In this document: one piece after another, positions 1-6,998 of the stretch
Layout of the letters: every line of letters starts with the position of its first letter
Position numbering within the stretch: position 1 is the first letter of the stretch
Origin: JABDJZ01 sp047611125
Lineage (GTDB): Bacteria; Bacteroidota; Rhodothermia; Rhodothermales; UBA10348
NCBI GenBank assembly: GCA_047611125.1
Contig: JBLFXH010000102.1
Location: 1-10,964 of the forward strand
Length of the DNA stretch: 10,964 bases
Direction of reading: 5' to 3'
Position numbers and translations under genes: made by a program
The notes under the pieces: model-generated
The model's database searches: none
The model's input: the letters and a program-made list of their open reading frames with translations, nothing else
Told to the model about the DNA's origin: nothing

Positions 1-1213
1 GCACCACGTCAATCCAGACCGGGAAGTGATCACTGGTAACCGCCGCGTCCATCGCCGGGCGATAGATCCCGCCATCATGGACTTTCAGGCCGACCGATGG
101 CAAGACATAGTCCACCCGCAGCCCCCAGCGAGCGGTGTCATCCCGATCCAGGTCTGGATACCCGGCGACACCAGCCTCGTCTGCCACCGGGACATACTCA
201 CCATTTACCCGAGCGTTGGAAAGTAGCCACGTCCCAATCGGGTCATCCACGGCCGATCCCTCATCAGGATCGGCGTTGAGGTCACCCATGATGACAAACT
301 CGGCACCGTCTGCGAGGCCTCCACGGGTCTCCGTGTCGTCCATCATGAAGGGGGCGTTGTCGATGTACTCGCCCCAGAATCGGATCTCGTCGTGGTTCCT
401 GAGCTTGTTGCGCTGTTCGTCGCCATCAAAGGCGGCCGGGGTCGGGTGGCTTGCGAGTACGTGGACCACGCGCCCGTCAGATAGTCGGACCGGCACGTCC
501 CAGTGGCTCTTGGACGAGAGGGGGAAGCTGTTCCAAACCTCATCGTTGTACCAGAATTCGTCGGTTTCCGGGTTAACGGGGCGTCGTGCATCGGGAAGTC
601 CAGCCCACGGGTAGCGACGGAAGGTCCGGGCCTGCCCAGTCAGCATTTCCACGCGGTCCGCGCGTACGAGGAGCGCCATGCCGTACTGGCCGGGGAAAGT
701 GCCGAATCCCCAAGAGTCGTCGCCGTATGCCCGACCCGCCGGGGTCTGGGCTGCGGGGGTGCCATCCGGTTCGGCAGAGGGCGGCTCGGGGTAGGTGGTC
801 ACCGTCTGCCCGTTGCGATTGAGATCGAATCCGCTGTTGATCCCGGTATTGCTGGGCGCCATGAAGGCGATGTAGTCGATCCCGGGGTTGATCCCGAGTT
901 GCCGCGACAGGAAGTTGGAAGCCAGACGCTCTGCGTTCAGTCCCGGCGACTCGCCATCGATGTAGCCGGGCACGCCGGGTTGATCAAAGGCTATTTCGTT
1001 GACCAACAGGATGTCCGGGGCCAGCTCCTGAATCTGAATCGAGATCGCAACTAGGCGAGGATGCTGGAAATTCCGGAGGTCATCGGTGCGGATGTCCTCG
1101 ATGTTGATGGTTGCGAAGCGAACAGTCTCAACTTCGGGGCTGGCGCACGCCGAGAGGACCAGCGCCAGAACAATCACGAGGCCGGACCAGCCGGAGATGG
1201 GGGAGCGTTTCAT
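1..1213 (-). CDS. Endonuclease/exonuclease/phosphatase-family lipoprotein, 3' end outside the window
   Basis: The frame is open from ATG at 1213 to the window edge (404 codons), so only the very C-terminus is missing. It begins with a short basic start, a hydrophobic stretch at residues 11-20 and the lipobox LSAC (Cys23), so the product is probably a lipid-anchored envelope protein facing the periplasm or outside. Hallmarks of the metal-dependent EEP (DNase I-like) fold appear in order: Asn37 in ATINIED, Glu73 in LLVNE, His256 in SHPTP, Asp311/Asn313 in MGDLNADP, Asp368 in RVDYVLP, and Asp395/His396 in TSDHFPV. All catalytic positions are present, so it should be an active phosphodiesterase, nuclease or phosphatase; the substrate cannot be told from sequence. 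A long insertion at about residues 115-235, rich in Pro, Gly and Trp, makes it larger than simple EEP enzymes. It starts 22 bases after the queE stop on the same strand and may be co-transcribed with it, although no shared function is evident. No strong ribosome binding site is seen. Confidence 0.88.
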   Translation of the reverse strand, partial: MKRSPISGWSGLVIVLALVLSACASPEVETVRFATINIEDIRTDDLRNFQHPRLVAISIQIQELAPDILLVNEIAFDQPGVPGYIDGESPGLNAERLASNFLSRQLGINPGIDYIAFMAPSNTGINSGFDLNRNGQTVTTYPEPPSAEPDGTPAAQTPAGRAYGDDSWGFGTFPGQYGMALLVRADRVEMLTGQARTFRRYPWAGLPDARRPVNPETDEFWYNDEVWNSFPLSSKSHWDVPVRLSDGRVVHVLASHPTPAAFDGDEQRNKLRNHDEIRFWGEYIDNAPFMMDDTETRGGLADGAEFVIMGDLNADPDEGSAVDDPIGTWLLSNARVNGEYVPVADEAGVAGYPDLDRDDTARWGLRVDYVLPSVGLKVHDGGIYRPAMDAAVTSDHFPVWIDVV

Positions 1214-1235
1214 GCGTCGGGAAGTGGGGCTGCGC

Positions 1236-1922
1236 TTACGGCAGGCCGATGAGCTTGTGAGTCTGGAGGCTGAGTCGCCAATGCGGGTGAGCCAGACAAT
1301 ATGCTACCGCAGCAGCTGTGTTGGCTACTGTATCGGGCCCGTACAGCGGCTGGAGCGAGAAATGATCGAACGCACAGTCGGTAAACTGATCCGGTGACAT
1401 GCCTTCCTGCGGGTAAACCAGCTTGAGTTCGTTGCCGCGCCGGACTACGAGATCACTGCCCGCCTTCGGAGAAACGCAGAGCCAATCGATCCCCGATGGG
1501 GCCTCAATGGTGCCGTTGGTCTCTACCGCCACCTGAAAGCCCCGTGCGCGAAAGGCACCGAGAAGCTTTTCGTCCAGCTGGAGCAGAGGTTCGCCACCGG
1601 TGCAAACCACAAATGGGCGTGCCGGCCAGGGCATATCCTGACTAGCGGGAGCAGCCACCGGGACCATTTCGGGTGCCTCGCGTCGATCCCAGATCGCAGA
1701 AACGGCATCGGCCAGCGCGTTGGGTGTTTCGTAGCGTCCGCCGGCGGGACCATCAGTCCCGAAGAAGTCCGTATCGCAAAACGTGCAGACGGCCTCAGCG
1801 CGGTCCTGCTCACGACCCGACCAGAGGTTGCACCCGGAAAAACGGAGGAAGACGGCGGAACGGCCGGAGTGCACCCCTTCTCCCTGGAGCGTGTAGTAAA
1901 TTTCCTTGACTGCGTAGGCCAT
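1236..1922 (-). CDS. queE: 7-carboxy-7-deazaguanine synthase (radical SAM, queuosine pathway)
   Basis: QueE converts 6-carboxy-tetrahydropterin to 7-carboxy-7-deazaguanine, a cytoplasmic radical-SAM step towards preQ0/queuosine for tRNA modification. Read from ATG at 1922 the product has 228 residues and opens with AVKEIYYTLQGEG, the usual QueE N-terminus. The cluster-binding cysteines are Cys31, Cys46 and Cys49, giving the CX14CX2C spacing known from one QueE subgroup (such as the Burkholderia multivorans enzyme) in place of the canonical CX3CX2C. CDTDF follows and supplies the Thr near the magnesium site. TGGEP (107-111) binds SAM, and VETNGT, VSPKAG, ELKLVYPQ and the C-terminal SLQTHK are also present. 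A Pro/Ala-rich insertion at about residues 81-101 precedes TGGEP. The frame stays open upstream to a TTG at 2000, but those 26 extra residues do not look like QueE, so I prefer the ATG. queC and queD are not in the window. The gene is divergent from ugd. Confidence 0.95.
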   Translation of the reverse strand: MAYAVKEIYYTLQGEGVHSGRSAVFLRFSGCNLWSGREQDRAEAVCTFCDTDFFGTDGPAGGRYETPNALADAVSAIWDRREAPEMVPVAAPASQDMPWPARPFVVCTGGEPLLQLDEKLLGAFRARGFQVAVETNGTIEAPSGIDWLCVSPKAGSDLVVRRGNELKLVYPQEGMSPDQFTDCAFDHFSLQPLYGPDTVANTAAAVAYCLAHPHWRLSLQTHKLIGLP

Positions 1923-2045
1923 ATCTGGGGTGTCTGGGAACTCAAAGTACGAGAGCCTCAAATGATTCGGGTCACGACCCGCTCCCGCCGGGCTGTGCAA
2001 ACTCTGTGAGGAAGCGGAGGCAAATTGATGCCCGGGCCGTATTGG

Positions 2046-2066
2046 TAGATTAAATGGCTATTTTTG
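2046..2066 (+). promoter_or_regulatory. Possible promoter elements ahead of ugd
   Basis: The 171 bases between the divergent queE and ugd starts contain the most AT-rich stretch nearby. TATTTTTG at 2059-2066 fits the TAnnTTTG -7 element of Bacteroidota promoters and lies 27 bases before the ugd ATG, but no properly spaced TTTG -33 partner is seen (the nearest TTG, at 2042, is only 14 bases away). A sigma70-style alternative is TTGATG at 2025-2030 with TAGATT at 2046-2051 (15-base spacer). Both readings are weak. Confidence 0.25.
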
Positions 2067-2093
2067 GCCTCCTGAAGTAAACCAGTAGTTCGA

Positions 2094-3440
2094 ATGCATT
2101 TGGCAGTAATCGGGACAGGGTACGTCGGTTTGGTGACCGGGGTCTGTTTCGCCGACACAGGGTTCCGCGTGACCTGCGTGGATATTGACGAAGAGAAGGT
2201 TCGCATGCTCCGCGAGGGGACGCCGACCATCTATGAGGCAGGGCTTCAGGGCCTACTTCAGCGTTCAGTCCGCGAGCACCGGTTGTCGTTCACAACGAGT
2301 CTTCCGGATGCCGCCGAGATGGCCGAGGTGCTTTTTCTGGCGCTCCCGACACCTCCTGGTGCCGACGGCTCGGCTGACCTCTCATACGTGCTGAAGGTGG
2401 CTGATGACCTCGGAGCCTATTGGGCGGCGCAGCCCACCAAGCGCTACCGCGTCGTGGTCAACAAGTCCACAGTCCCCGTCGGAACCGCGGACTTGGTACG
2501 CAGCGCGCTGGAGAAGCACGGGCTGGTTGCGGGCGAAGACTTCGATGTGGTCTCGAACCCCGAATTCCTACGCGAGGGCGTCGCCGTTACGGACTTCATG
2601 AAGCCCGAGCGCGTGGTGGTCGGCACCTCCAGCGAACGGGCCGCGGAAATCATGCGGTCCATTTACGAGCCCTTCGTCCGTCAGGGGAATCCCATCCTGA
2701 TTATGGATGAGCGCTCTTCGGAAATGACGAAGTACGCCGCCAACTCGTTCCTGGCGATGAAGGTGTCGTTCATCAACGAGGTGGCCAACCTCTGCGAATT
2801 GCTCGGGTCGAACGTGGATGAGGTGCGCGTTGGAATCGGTCTCGATAGCCGGGTGGGCAACAAGTTCTTGTACCCTGGCCTAGGATTCGGTGGGAGCTGT
2901 TTCCCGAAGGACGTCCAGGCGCTCAAGCTGACGTCAGAGCAGAATGGCTACCATTTTGAAACGCTGAATGCAGTCCTGAACGTGAACAAGCGGCAGCACG
3001 AAAAGCTGCCGAACTGGATCACGGATCGTTTCGGCGAGGATCTCACAGGCAAACGGTTTGGTGTCTGGGGACTGGCCTTCAAGGCCAAGACCGACGACAT
3101 TCGCGAGAGTCCCGCCATCTCTGTGGTGCGGGCCCTCCTTGCGAGGGGCGCCACGATATCGGCCTTCGATCCGGAAGCCATCGCCAACACCAAGAAGGAA
3201 CTGGGCGATGCGATTGAGTACGCGGAAGGGATGTACGAGGCCCTCGAAGGTGCCGAAGCGCTGGTAATTTGCACCGAGTGGCACGAATTCCGGCGCCCCG
3301 ATTGGGACCGCATTGCGGAGGCGCTGAAGACCAAACTTATTTTTGACGGCCGGAATCTCTATAAGCCGCAGAAGGTGGCTGATCTAGGGTTTGACTATTT
3401 GAGCGTTGGGCGTCCACACATGATTGCAGAAAAAGCATGA
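2094..3440 (+). CDS. ugd: UDP-glucose 6-dehydrogenase
   Basis: This cytoplasmic enzyme oxidises UDP-glucose twice with NAD+ to give UDP-glucuronate, a precursor of acidic polysaccharides. The 448 residues match the family's normal length. The N-terminal Rossmann domain starts at once with VIGTGYVGL (residues 5-13) and has VDIDEEKV at the end of strand 2. NKSTVPVGT and NPEFLREG follow, both strongly conserved. The central helix has NSFLAMKVSFINE with the conserved Lys223. The catalytic thiol is Cys269 in GGSCFPKD, and the C-terminal UDP-binding domain includes GLAFKAKTDDIRESP. The ATG at 2094 leaves only four residues before the Rossmann strand, so it is well supported, although no Shine-Dalgarno match is evident. 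The stop overlaps the gmd start as ATGA (3437-3440), pointing to translational coupling and a shared transcript. Confidence 0.97.
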   Translation: MHLAVIGTGYVGLVTGVCFADTGFRVTCVDIDEEKVRMLREGTPTIYEAGLQGLLQRSVREHRLSFTTSLPDAAEMAEVLFLALPTPPGADGSADLSYVLKVADDLGAYWAAQPTKRYRVVVNKSTVPVGTADLVRSALEKHGLVAGEDFDVVSNPEFLREGVAVTDFMKPERVVVGTSSERAAEIMRSIYEPFVRQGNPILIMDERSSEMTKYAANSFLAMKVSFINEVANLCELLGSNVDEVRVGIGLDSRVGNKFLYPGLGFGGSCFPKDVQALKLTSEQNGYHFETLNAVLNVNKRQHEKLPNWITDRFGEDLTGKRFGVWGLAFKAKTDDIRESPAISVVRALLARGATISAFDPEAIANTKKELGDAIEYAEGMYEALEGAEALVICTEWHEFRRPDWDRIAEALKTKLIFDGRNLYKPQKVADLGFDYLSVGRPHMIAEKA

Positions 3441-4486
3441 GCAAAGTTGCTCTAATTACCGGCGTCACCGGACAGGATGGCGCGTACCTCTCGGAACTCT
3501 TGTTGGAGAAAGGCTACGAGGTGCACGGCATCAAGCGCCGCGCAAGCCAGTTCAATACCCAGCGAATCGACCACCTATATCAGGACCCGCACGCTGGTGA
3601 TGTCAGGTACCACCTGCACTATGGCGACCTGACGGATTCCTCGAATCTGATCCGCATCGTCCAGGAGACGCAGCCCGACGAGATCTACAATTTGGGAGCG
3701 CAAAGCCACGTGCAGGTGTCCTTCGAGGCCCCGGAGTACACCGCGCAGGCTGACGCTGTCGGCGTCCTGCGCCTGCTGGAGGCGATTAGGATTCTCGGCC
3801 TGACGGAAAAGACCAAGTTCTATCAGGCCTCGACCTCCGAGCTCTTCGGCAAGGTCCAGGAGATCCCGCAGACCGAACGCACCCCGTTTTACCCGCGGAG
3901 CCCATACGCCGCTGCCAAACTCTACGCCTACTGGATCACGGTTAACTACCGCGAGGCCTACGGGATGTACGCCTGCAACGGCATCCTCTTCAATCACGAG
4001 AGCCCTCGCCGCGGCGAGACCTTCGTGACCCGGAAGATCACGCGCGCCGCAGCGCGAATCGCGACCGGTCTGGAGGACAAGCTCTACCTGGGCAACATGA
4101 ACGCCAAGCGGGATTGGGGTCACGCCAAGGACTACGTGGAAGGTATGTGGCGCATGCTGCAGCAGGAGGAAGCTGAGGACTTTGTGCTCGCGACCGGCCG
4201 GACGGTAACGGTTCGCGATTTTGTCTACATGGCCTTCAAGGCGGCGGGTATCCACATCGAGTTCCGTGGCGAAGGCGAGCAGGAGCAAGGCTTCGACAAG
4301 GCCACAGGCCGCGAGTTGATCTCCATCGATCCGCGCTACTACCGGCCCACAGAGGTCGAGCTACTCGTCGGCGATGCGACCAAGGCCAAAGAGAAGCTGG
4401 GTTGGACGCCGACCTACACACTAGAGACGATGGTCACCGAAATGGTCGAGCACGATCTCGCAGCGGCCAAGGAGGCCAAGCCATGA
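3437..4486 (+). CDS. gmd: GDP-mannose 4,6-dehydratase
   Basis: Gmd converts GDP-D-mannose to GDP-4-keto-6-deoxymannose, the first step of GDP-L-fucose synthesis (also used for GDP-rhamnose and similar sugars). The 349-residue product is an extended short-chain dehydrogenase. The nucleotide-binding loop is TGVTGQDG near the N-terminus, followed by KRRASQFNTQRIDHLY, a typical Gmd segment. The catalytic Thr133, Ser134 and Glu135 lie in ASTSELFG, and the Tyr157/Lys161 pair lies in YAAAK. NHESPRRGETFVTRKI and GNMNAKRDWGHAKDYVE are classic Gmd signatures that separate it from other sugar epimerases. The start is fixed by the ATGA overlap with ugd, and the stop makes a second ATGA overlap with the next gene. 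Placement directly before a GDP-fucose synthase makes GDP-L-fucose the likely product. Confidence 0.97.
   Translation: MSKVALITGVTGQDGAYLSELLLEKGYEVHGIKRRASQFNTQRIDHLYQDPHAGDVRYHLHYGDLTDSSNLIRIVQETQPDEIYNLGAQSHVQVSFEAPEYTAQADAVGVLRLLEAIRILGLTEKTKFYQASTSELFGKVQEIPQTERTPFYPRSPYAAAKLYAYWITVNYREAYGMYACNGILFNHESPRRGETFVTRKITRAAARIATGLEDKLYLGNMNAKRDWGHAKDYVEGMWRMLQQEEAEDFVLATGRTVTVRDFVYMAFKAAGIHIEFRGEGEQEQGFDKATGRELISIDPRYYRPTEVELLVGDATKAKEKLGWTPTYTLETMVTEMVEHDLAAAKEAKP
4469..4475 (+). promoter_or_regulatory. Strong ribosome binding site for GDP-L-fucose synthase, inside gmd
   Basis: AAGGAGG lies seven bases before the ATG at 4483, within the last codons of gmd. It is the best Shine-Dalgarno match seen at any start in the window. 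It supports the 4483 start over the upstream in-frame ATG at 4402. Confidence 0.7.
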
Positions 4487-5439
4487 GGCTCGGGTCGAAG
4501 GATGCTTCGGTTTATGTAGCCGGCCACCGGGGCCTGGTGGGCGGAGCGGTTGTTCGGGCGTTGACTCAGGATGGCTATACCAACCTCGTCACTCGAACCA
4601 GCAGCGAACTGGACCTTCGGGATTCAGGGGCAGCCAAGGCCTTCTTCGCGAAGGAGACGCCCGAATACGTCGTGGTAGCCGCCGCCAAAGTCGGAGGCAT
4701 CCTCGCCAACGACACCTACCCGGCCGATTTCCTTTACGACAACCTCGCCATCCAGACGAACGTCATCCGCGAGGCCTACGAAGCCGGCGTCAAGCGACTG
4801 GTTTTCCTGGGATCAACCTGCATATACCCCAAGCTGGCCCCTCAGCCGCTTCGCGAGGAGTACCTGCTGACGGCACCGCTGGAGCCCACGAACGAGTGGT
4901 ACGCCATCGCCAAGATCGCGGGCGTCAAATACTGCGAGGCGCTGCGCAAGCAGCACGGCGCGGACTTCGTGAGCCTGATGCCCACGAACCTGTACGGTCC
5001 GGGAGACAACTTTGACCTGAAGTCCAGCCACGTCCTGCCGGCGCTGATAGCCAAGTTTCACGAAGCGCGTGAGACCGGTGGGCCAGTGATATTGTGGGGG
5101 ACGGGCACGCCGAGAAGGGAGTTTCTCTACGTGGACGATGTCGCGAGTGCGGTCATGCACGTGCTGCATACCCCGGAAGACGAACTCCACGGCGCTGCAC
5201 CAGGCGGGCTCCTGAACATCGGCGTCGGCGAGGATATTGAGATCCGGGAATTGGCTGCGCTGGTGGCAGACGTGGTAGGGTACAAGGGTGCCATCAAGCA
5301 CGACCTATCCAAGCCCGACGGGACGCCCCGGAAACTGGTAGACGTTCGCCGATTGAAGGCGCTCGGCTGGGAGGCCAAGGTCAGCCTGCGCGACGGGGTC
5401 GAACGGACCTATCGCTGGTTCCTGGACAACGTGGCGTAG
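4483..5439 (+). CDS. fcl: GDP-L-fucose synthase (3,5-epimerase/4-reductase)
   Basis: Fcl (WcaG) epimerises and reduces GDP-4-keto-6-deoxymannose with NADPH to give GDP-L-fucose in the cytoplasm. Starting at ATG 4483 the product has 318 residues, normal for the family, and the first strand leads straight into VAGHRGLVGGA. Ser111 and Cys113 in GSTCIYP, Tyr140 and Lys144 in EWYAIAK, and His183 in KSSHVLPALI correspond to the catalytic Ser107, Cys109, Tyr136, Lys140 and His179 of the E. coli enzyme. NLYGPGDNFD and RREFLYVDD are further family marks. The open frame extends 27 codons upstream into gmd, but that part is unrelated to the fold; the ATGA overlap and the AAGGAGG site favour 4483. It is the last gene of the sugar-nucleotide unit. 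The 39 bases to the convergent next gene hold no convincing terminator hairpin. Confidence 0.97.
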   Translation: MRLGSKDASVYVAGHRGLVGGAVVRALTQDGYTNLVTRTSSELDLRDSGAAKAFFAKETPEYVVVAAAKVGGILANDTYPADFLYDNLAIQTNVIREAYEAGVKRLVFLGSTCIYPKLAPQPLREEYLLTAPLEPTNEWYAIAKIAGVKYCEALRKQHGADFVSLMPTNLYGPGDNFDLKSSHVLPALIAKFHEARETGGPVILWGTGTPRREFLYVDDVASAVMHVLHTPEDELHGAAPGGLLNIGVGEDIEIRELAALVADVVGYKGAIKHDLSKPDGTPRKLVDVRRLKALGWEAKVSLRDGVERTYRWFLDNVA

Positions 5440-5478
5440 GGAGCAGCTGCAGTGCGGACTGGGCCGCCAGCGCCGCCC

Positions 5479-6888
5479 CTAATCCACCGCCCGAAACGGA
5501 CTCCCATCCCCCGACAGCTTCCCGCTCTCGGTGAAGTAATACCCGAAGAGGATCATCATCTCATCCTCCGACCGAAATCCAAAGCTCAGGGGGTAATCCG
5601 TCCAGTTGTCATACGTAACAACCAGCCGGAAGCCCTCGCCAGCCGCAACCTCCAAGGGCGGATCAACCTCCAGAATCGGGGGGTGCTCGTAGTCCGTAGC
5701 CAGATACACCGTCTCCCCGGCGCGGGCGGTGCCAACCATCTCAACCCTGAAGTCGAGCATGTGCTCGTGGGCATGGGAGAAGAGTTGGAATACCTGAAGC
5801 GCCTCGTCCGCCAGGAAGGTCTTGGTGACCGTCGTGATGGCCCGGGGCGGCAGGACGAAGTCGATGTTGTTCAGCTGGAGCACCCGCGCCACGTGGTCTA
5901 CCTCGGCAGGGTCGGCGTACTCGAAGTTGAGGTGCACTTCGCCAGTCTGCACTTCATCGGTCCGATTGACGTAGTGGGGATTCAGATCGAAGATGGTGCC
6001 GGCAGCGAGCTCCAGCGCCACGCCATCTGGGAACTGGTAATCCATGCGAGGCCACTGCGTCCCTGACAAGAACACCTGGTCCTGCATCTGGCGCAGCACG
6101 CTGATGTCCAGATTTCCGTTCGGCTTCCTCAGGTCCCGGATTAGCCCGGGATAGGGCAAGCGGCTGGGCGGCGTGGACTGCGGATAGCTGTGAATGATAA
6201 AATGGTGACTTCCCGAGGCGAGGGAGATGGTAGTCCGTTTCACGAGGCGTGTCTCGGGAAAGTCCTCCGGCATCCGGTAGAAGAACTCTCGCTCAAACTG
6301 GGCCGGCACATCAAAAGGGCCCAGGCGAACAGAGAGTCCTTCATTGGGCGCCAGCAAGGGGAGCGGCTCGAAGACGGTTGCGCGGAAGGTCGCGGTGTCG
6401 GTAAGGATGATGGGATCCGCGACCACGCCATCCTCAGGCGCGCCGGCCAAAATCCAACGCCTGATGAAACTGAGTTCCCCATAGGACAGCGGCCCTGCCC
6501 CGAGTGGCATGATGGATCCGTACTCGGGGTGCTCCTCGAGGAGGTGGTCCTGCTCCGGAGCGTTGATTTTCTCCCAGAGGAAGCTCTGGTGGAGATCGGT
6601 AGACGATGTGGTATGTACCCGCAGCAGACCGGCCTTGTTGGCCGACGTGTTAGTCGGGGCCACTCCTACAAGCTGATCGTAGGAGACGTCGCTGGTAAGG
6701 ACGAGTCCTGACTGCGCCACTACCGAAGTCCCGGCCGAATGGCACGCCTGGGTGCATTTCGGCACCAGAATCCGGGACTGGATCAACGACCAGGTAGAGT
6801 CTTCAGCATCGACATCACTACTACCGCCGGAGTCACAGGCGGCCAGCACAAATACAGCGGCGGCCAACAATAGAAAAGGGGATTTCAT
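5479..6888 (-). CDS. Lipoprotein with c-type heme domain and PHM-like copper monooxygenase domain
   Basis: From ATG at 6888 (preceded by GGGGGCGG) the product has 469 residues; an in-frame ATG seven codons upstream fits the signal peptide less well. The signal ends in a lipobox LAAC (Cys18) followed by DSGG. Residues about 35-150 form a small heme-c domain: the attachment site is C45-TQA-C49-H50, an unusual CX3CH, with MPLG (Met127) as probable axial ligand and RRWILAGAP near its end. The remainder matches the copper type II, ascorbate-dependent monooxygenase fold (peptidylglycine alpha-hydroxylating/dopamine beta-monooxygenase). HH at 228-229 and His305 (NPHY) fit the CuH site; His372/His374 (SHAHEH) and Met444 (DEMMILFGYY) fit the CuM site. 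Spacing from the second His to the Met is 70 residues, as in rat PHM. The only cysteines are the lipid-anchor one and the two heme ones, so the disulfides of animal PHM are absent. It probably acts in the periplasm or on the outer surface as an oxygenase; the substrate is unknown. It stands alone, convergent with fcl and divergent from the dehydrogenase. Confidence 0.85.
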   Translation of the reverse strand: MKSPFLLLAAAVFVLAACDSGGSSDVDAEDSTWSLIQSRILVPKCTQACHSAGTSVVAQSGLVLTSDVSYDQLVGVAPTNTSANKAGLLRVHTTSSTDLHQSFLWEKINAPEQDHLLEEHPEYGSIMPLGAGPLSYGELSFIRRWILAGAPEDGVVADPIILTDTATFRATVFEPLPLLAPNEGLSVRLGPFDVPAQFEREFFYRMPEDFPETRLVKRTTISLASGSHHFIIHSYPQSTPPSRLPYPGLIRDLRKPNGNLDISVLRQMQDQVFLSGTQWPRMDYQFPDGVALELAAGTIFDLNPHYVNRTDEVQTGEVHLNFEYADPAEVDHVARVLQLNNIDFVLPPRAITTVTKTFLADEALQVFQLFSHAHEHMLDFRVEMVGTARAGETVYLATDYEHPPILEVDPPLEVAAGEGFRLVVTYDNWTDYPLSFGFRSEDEMMILFGYYFTESGKLSGDGSPFRAVD

Positions 6889-6998
6889 CCGCCCCCAATG
6901 CACCAGCACTCCCGCCGGTTCCGCTCGGATGTTTTCGTGCCCGCTTCACGCCCATTCAGCCTAGATTTCCAGTCTCACGAGCACCAGCAGGTACGGTC

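Noticed and set aside
503..1054. A 183-codon plus-strand frame opposite the EEP lipoprotein gene
   Set aside because: The minus-strand frame carries every EEP catalytic motif; this frame is its shadow.
1923..2000. A 26-codon N-terminal extension of queE from a TTG
   Set aside because: The extra residues do not resemble QueE, and the ATG at 1922 gives the standard N-terminus.
3575..4288. A 237-codon open frame on the minus strand inside gmd
   Set aside because: It lies fully antisense to a gene with complete, conserved motifs. It has no recognisable domain and its composition is what GC-rich antisense frames give.
4402..4482. An upstream ATG extending GDP-L-fucose synthase by 27 residues
   Set aside because: The extension lies within gmd and has no fold role; AAGGAGG and the ATGA overlap support 4483.
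5440..5478. GC-rich sequence between the convergent fcl and lipoprotein genes as a terminator
   Set aside because: Only a 4-base GGGC/GCCC stem with a 10-base loop can be formed, with no T tract on either side.
5452..6066. A 204-codon open frame on the plus strand opposite the heme-copper lipoprotein gene
   Set aside because: It is antisense to well-conserved coding sequence, including the HxH and DEM motifs, and its translation is rich in Arg, Gly and His with no domain.
6889..6998. Regulatory site in the gap between the divergent lipoprotein and short-chain dehydrogenase genes
   Set aside because: Promoters must exist here, but no element could be recognised with confidence.
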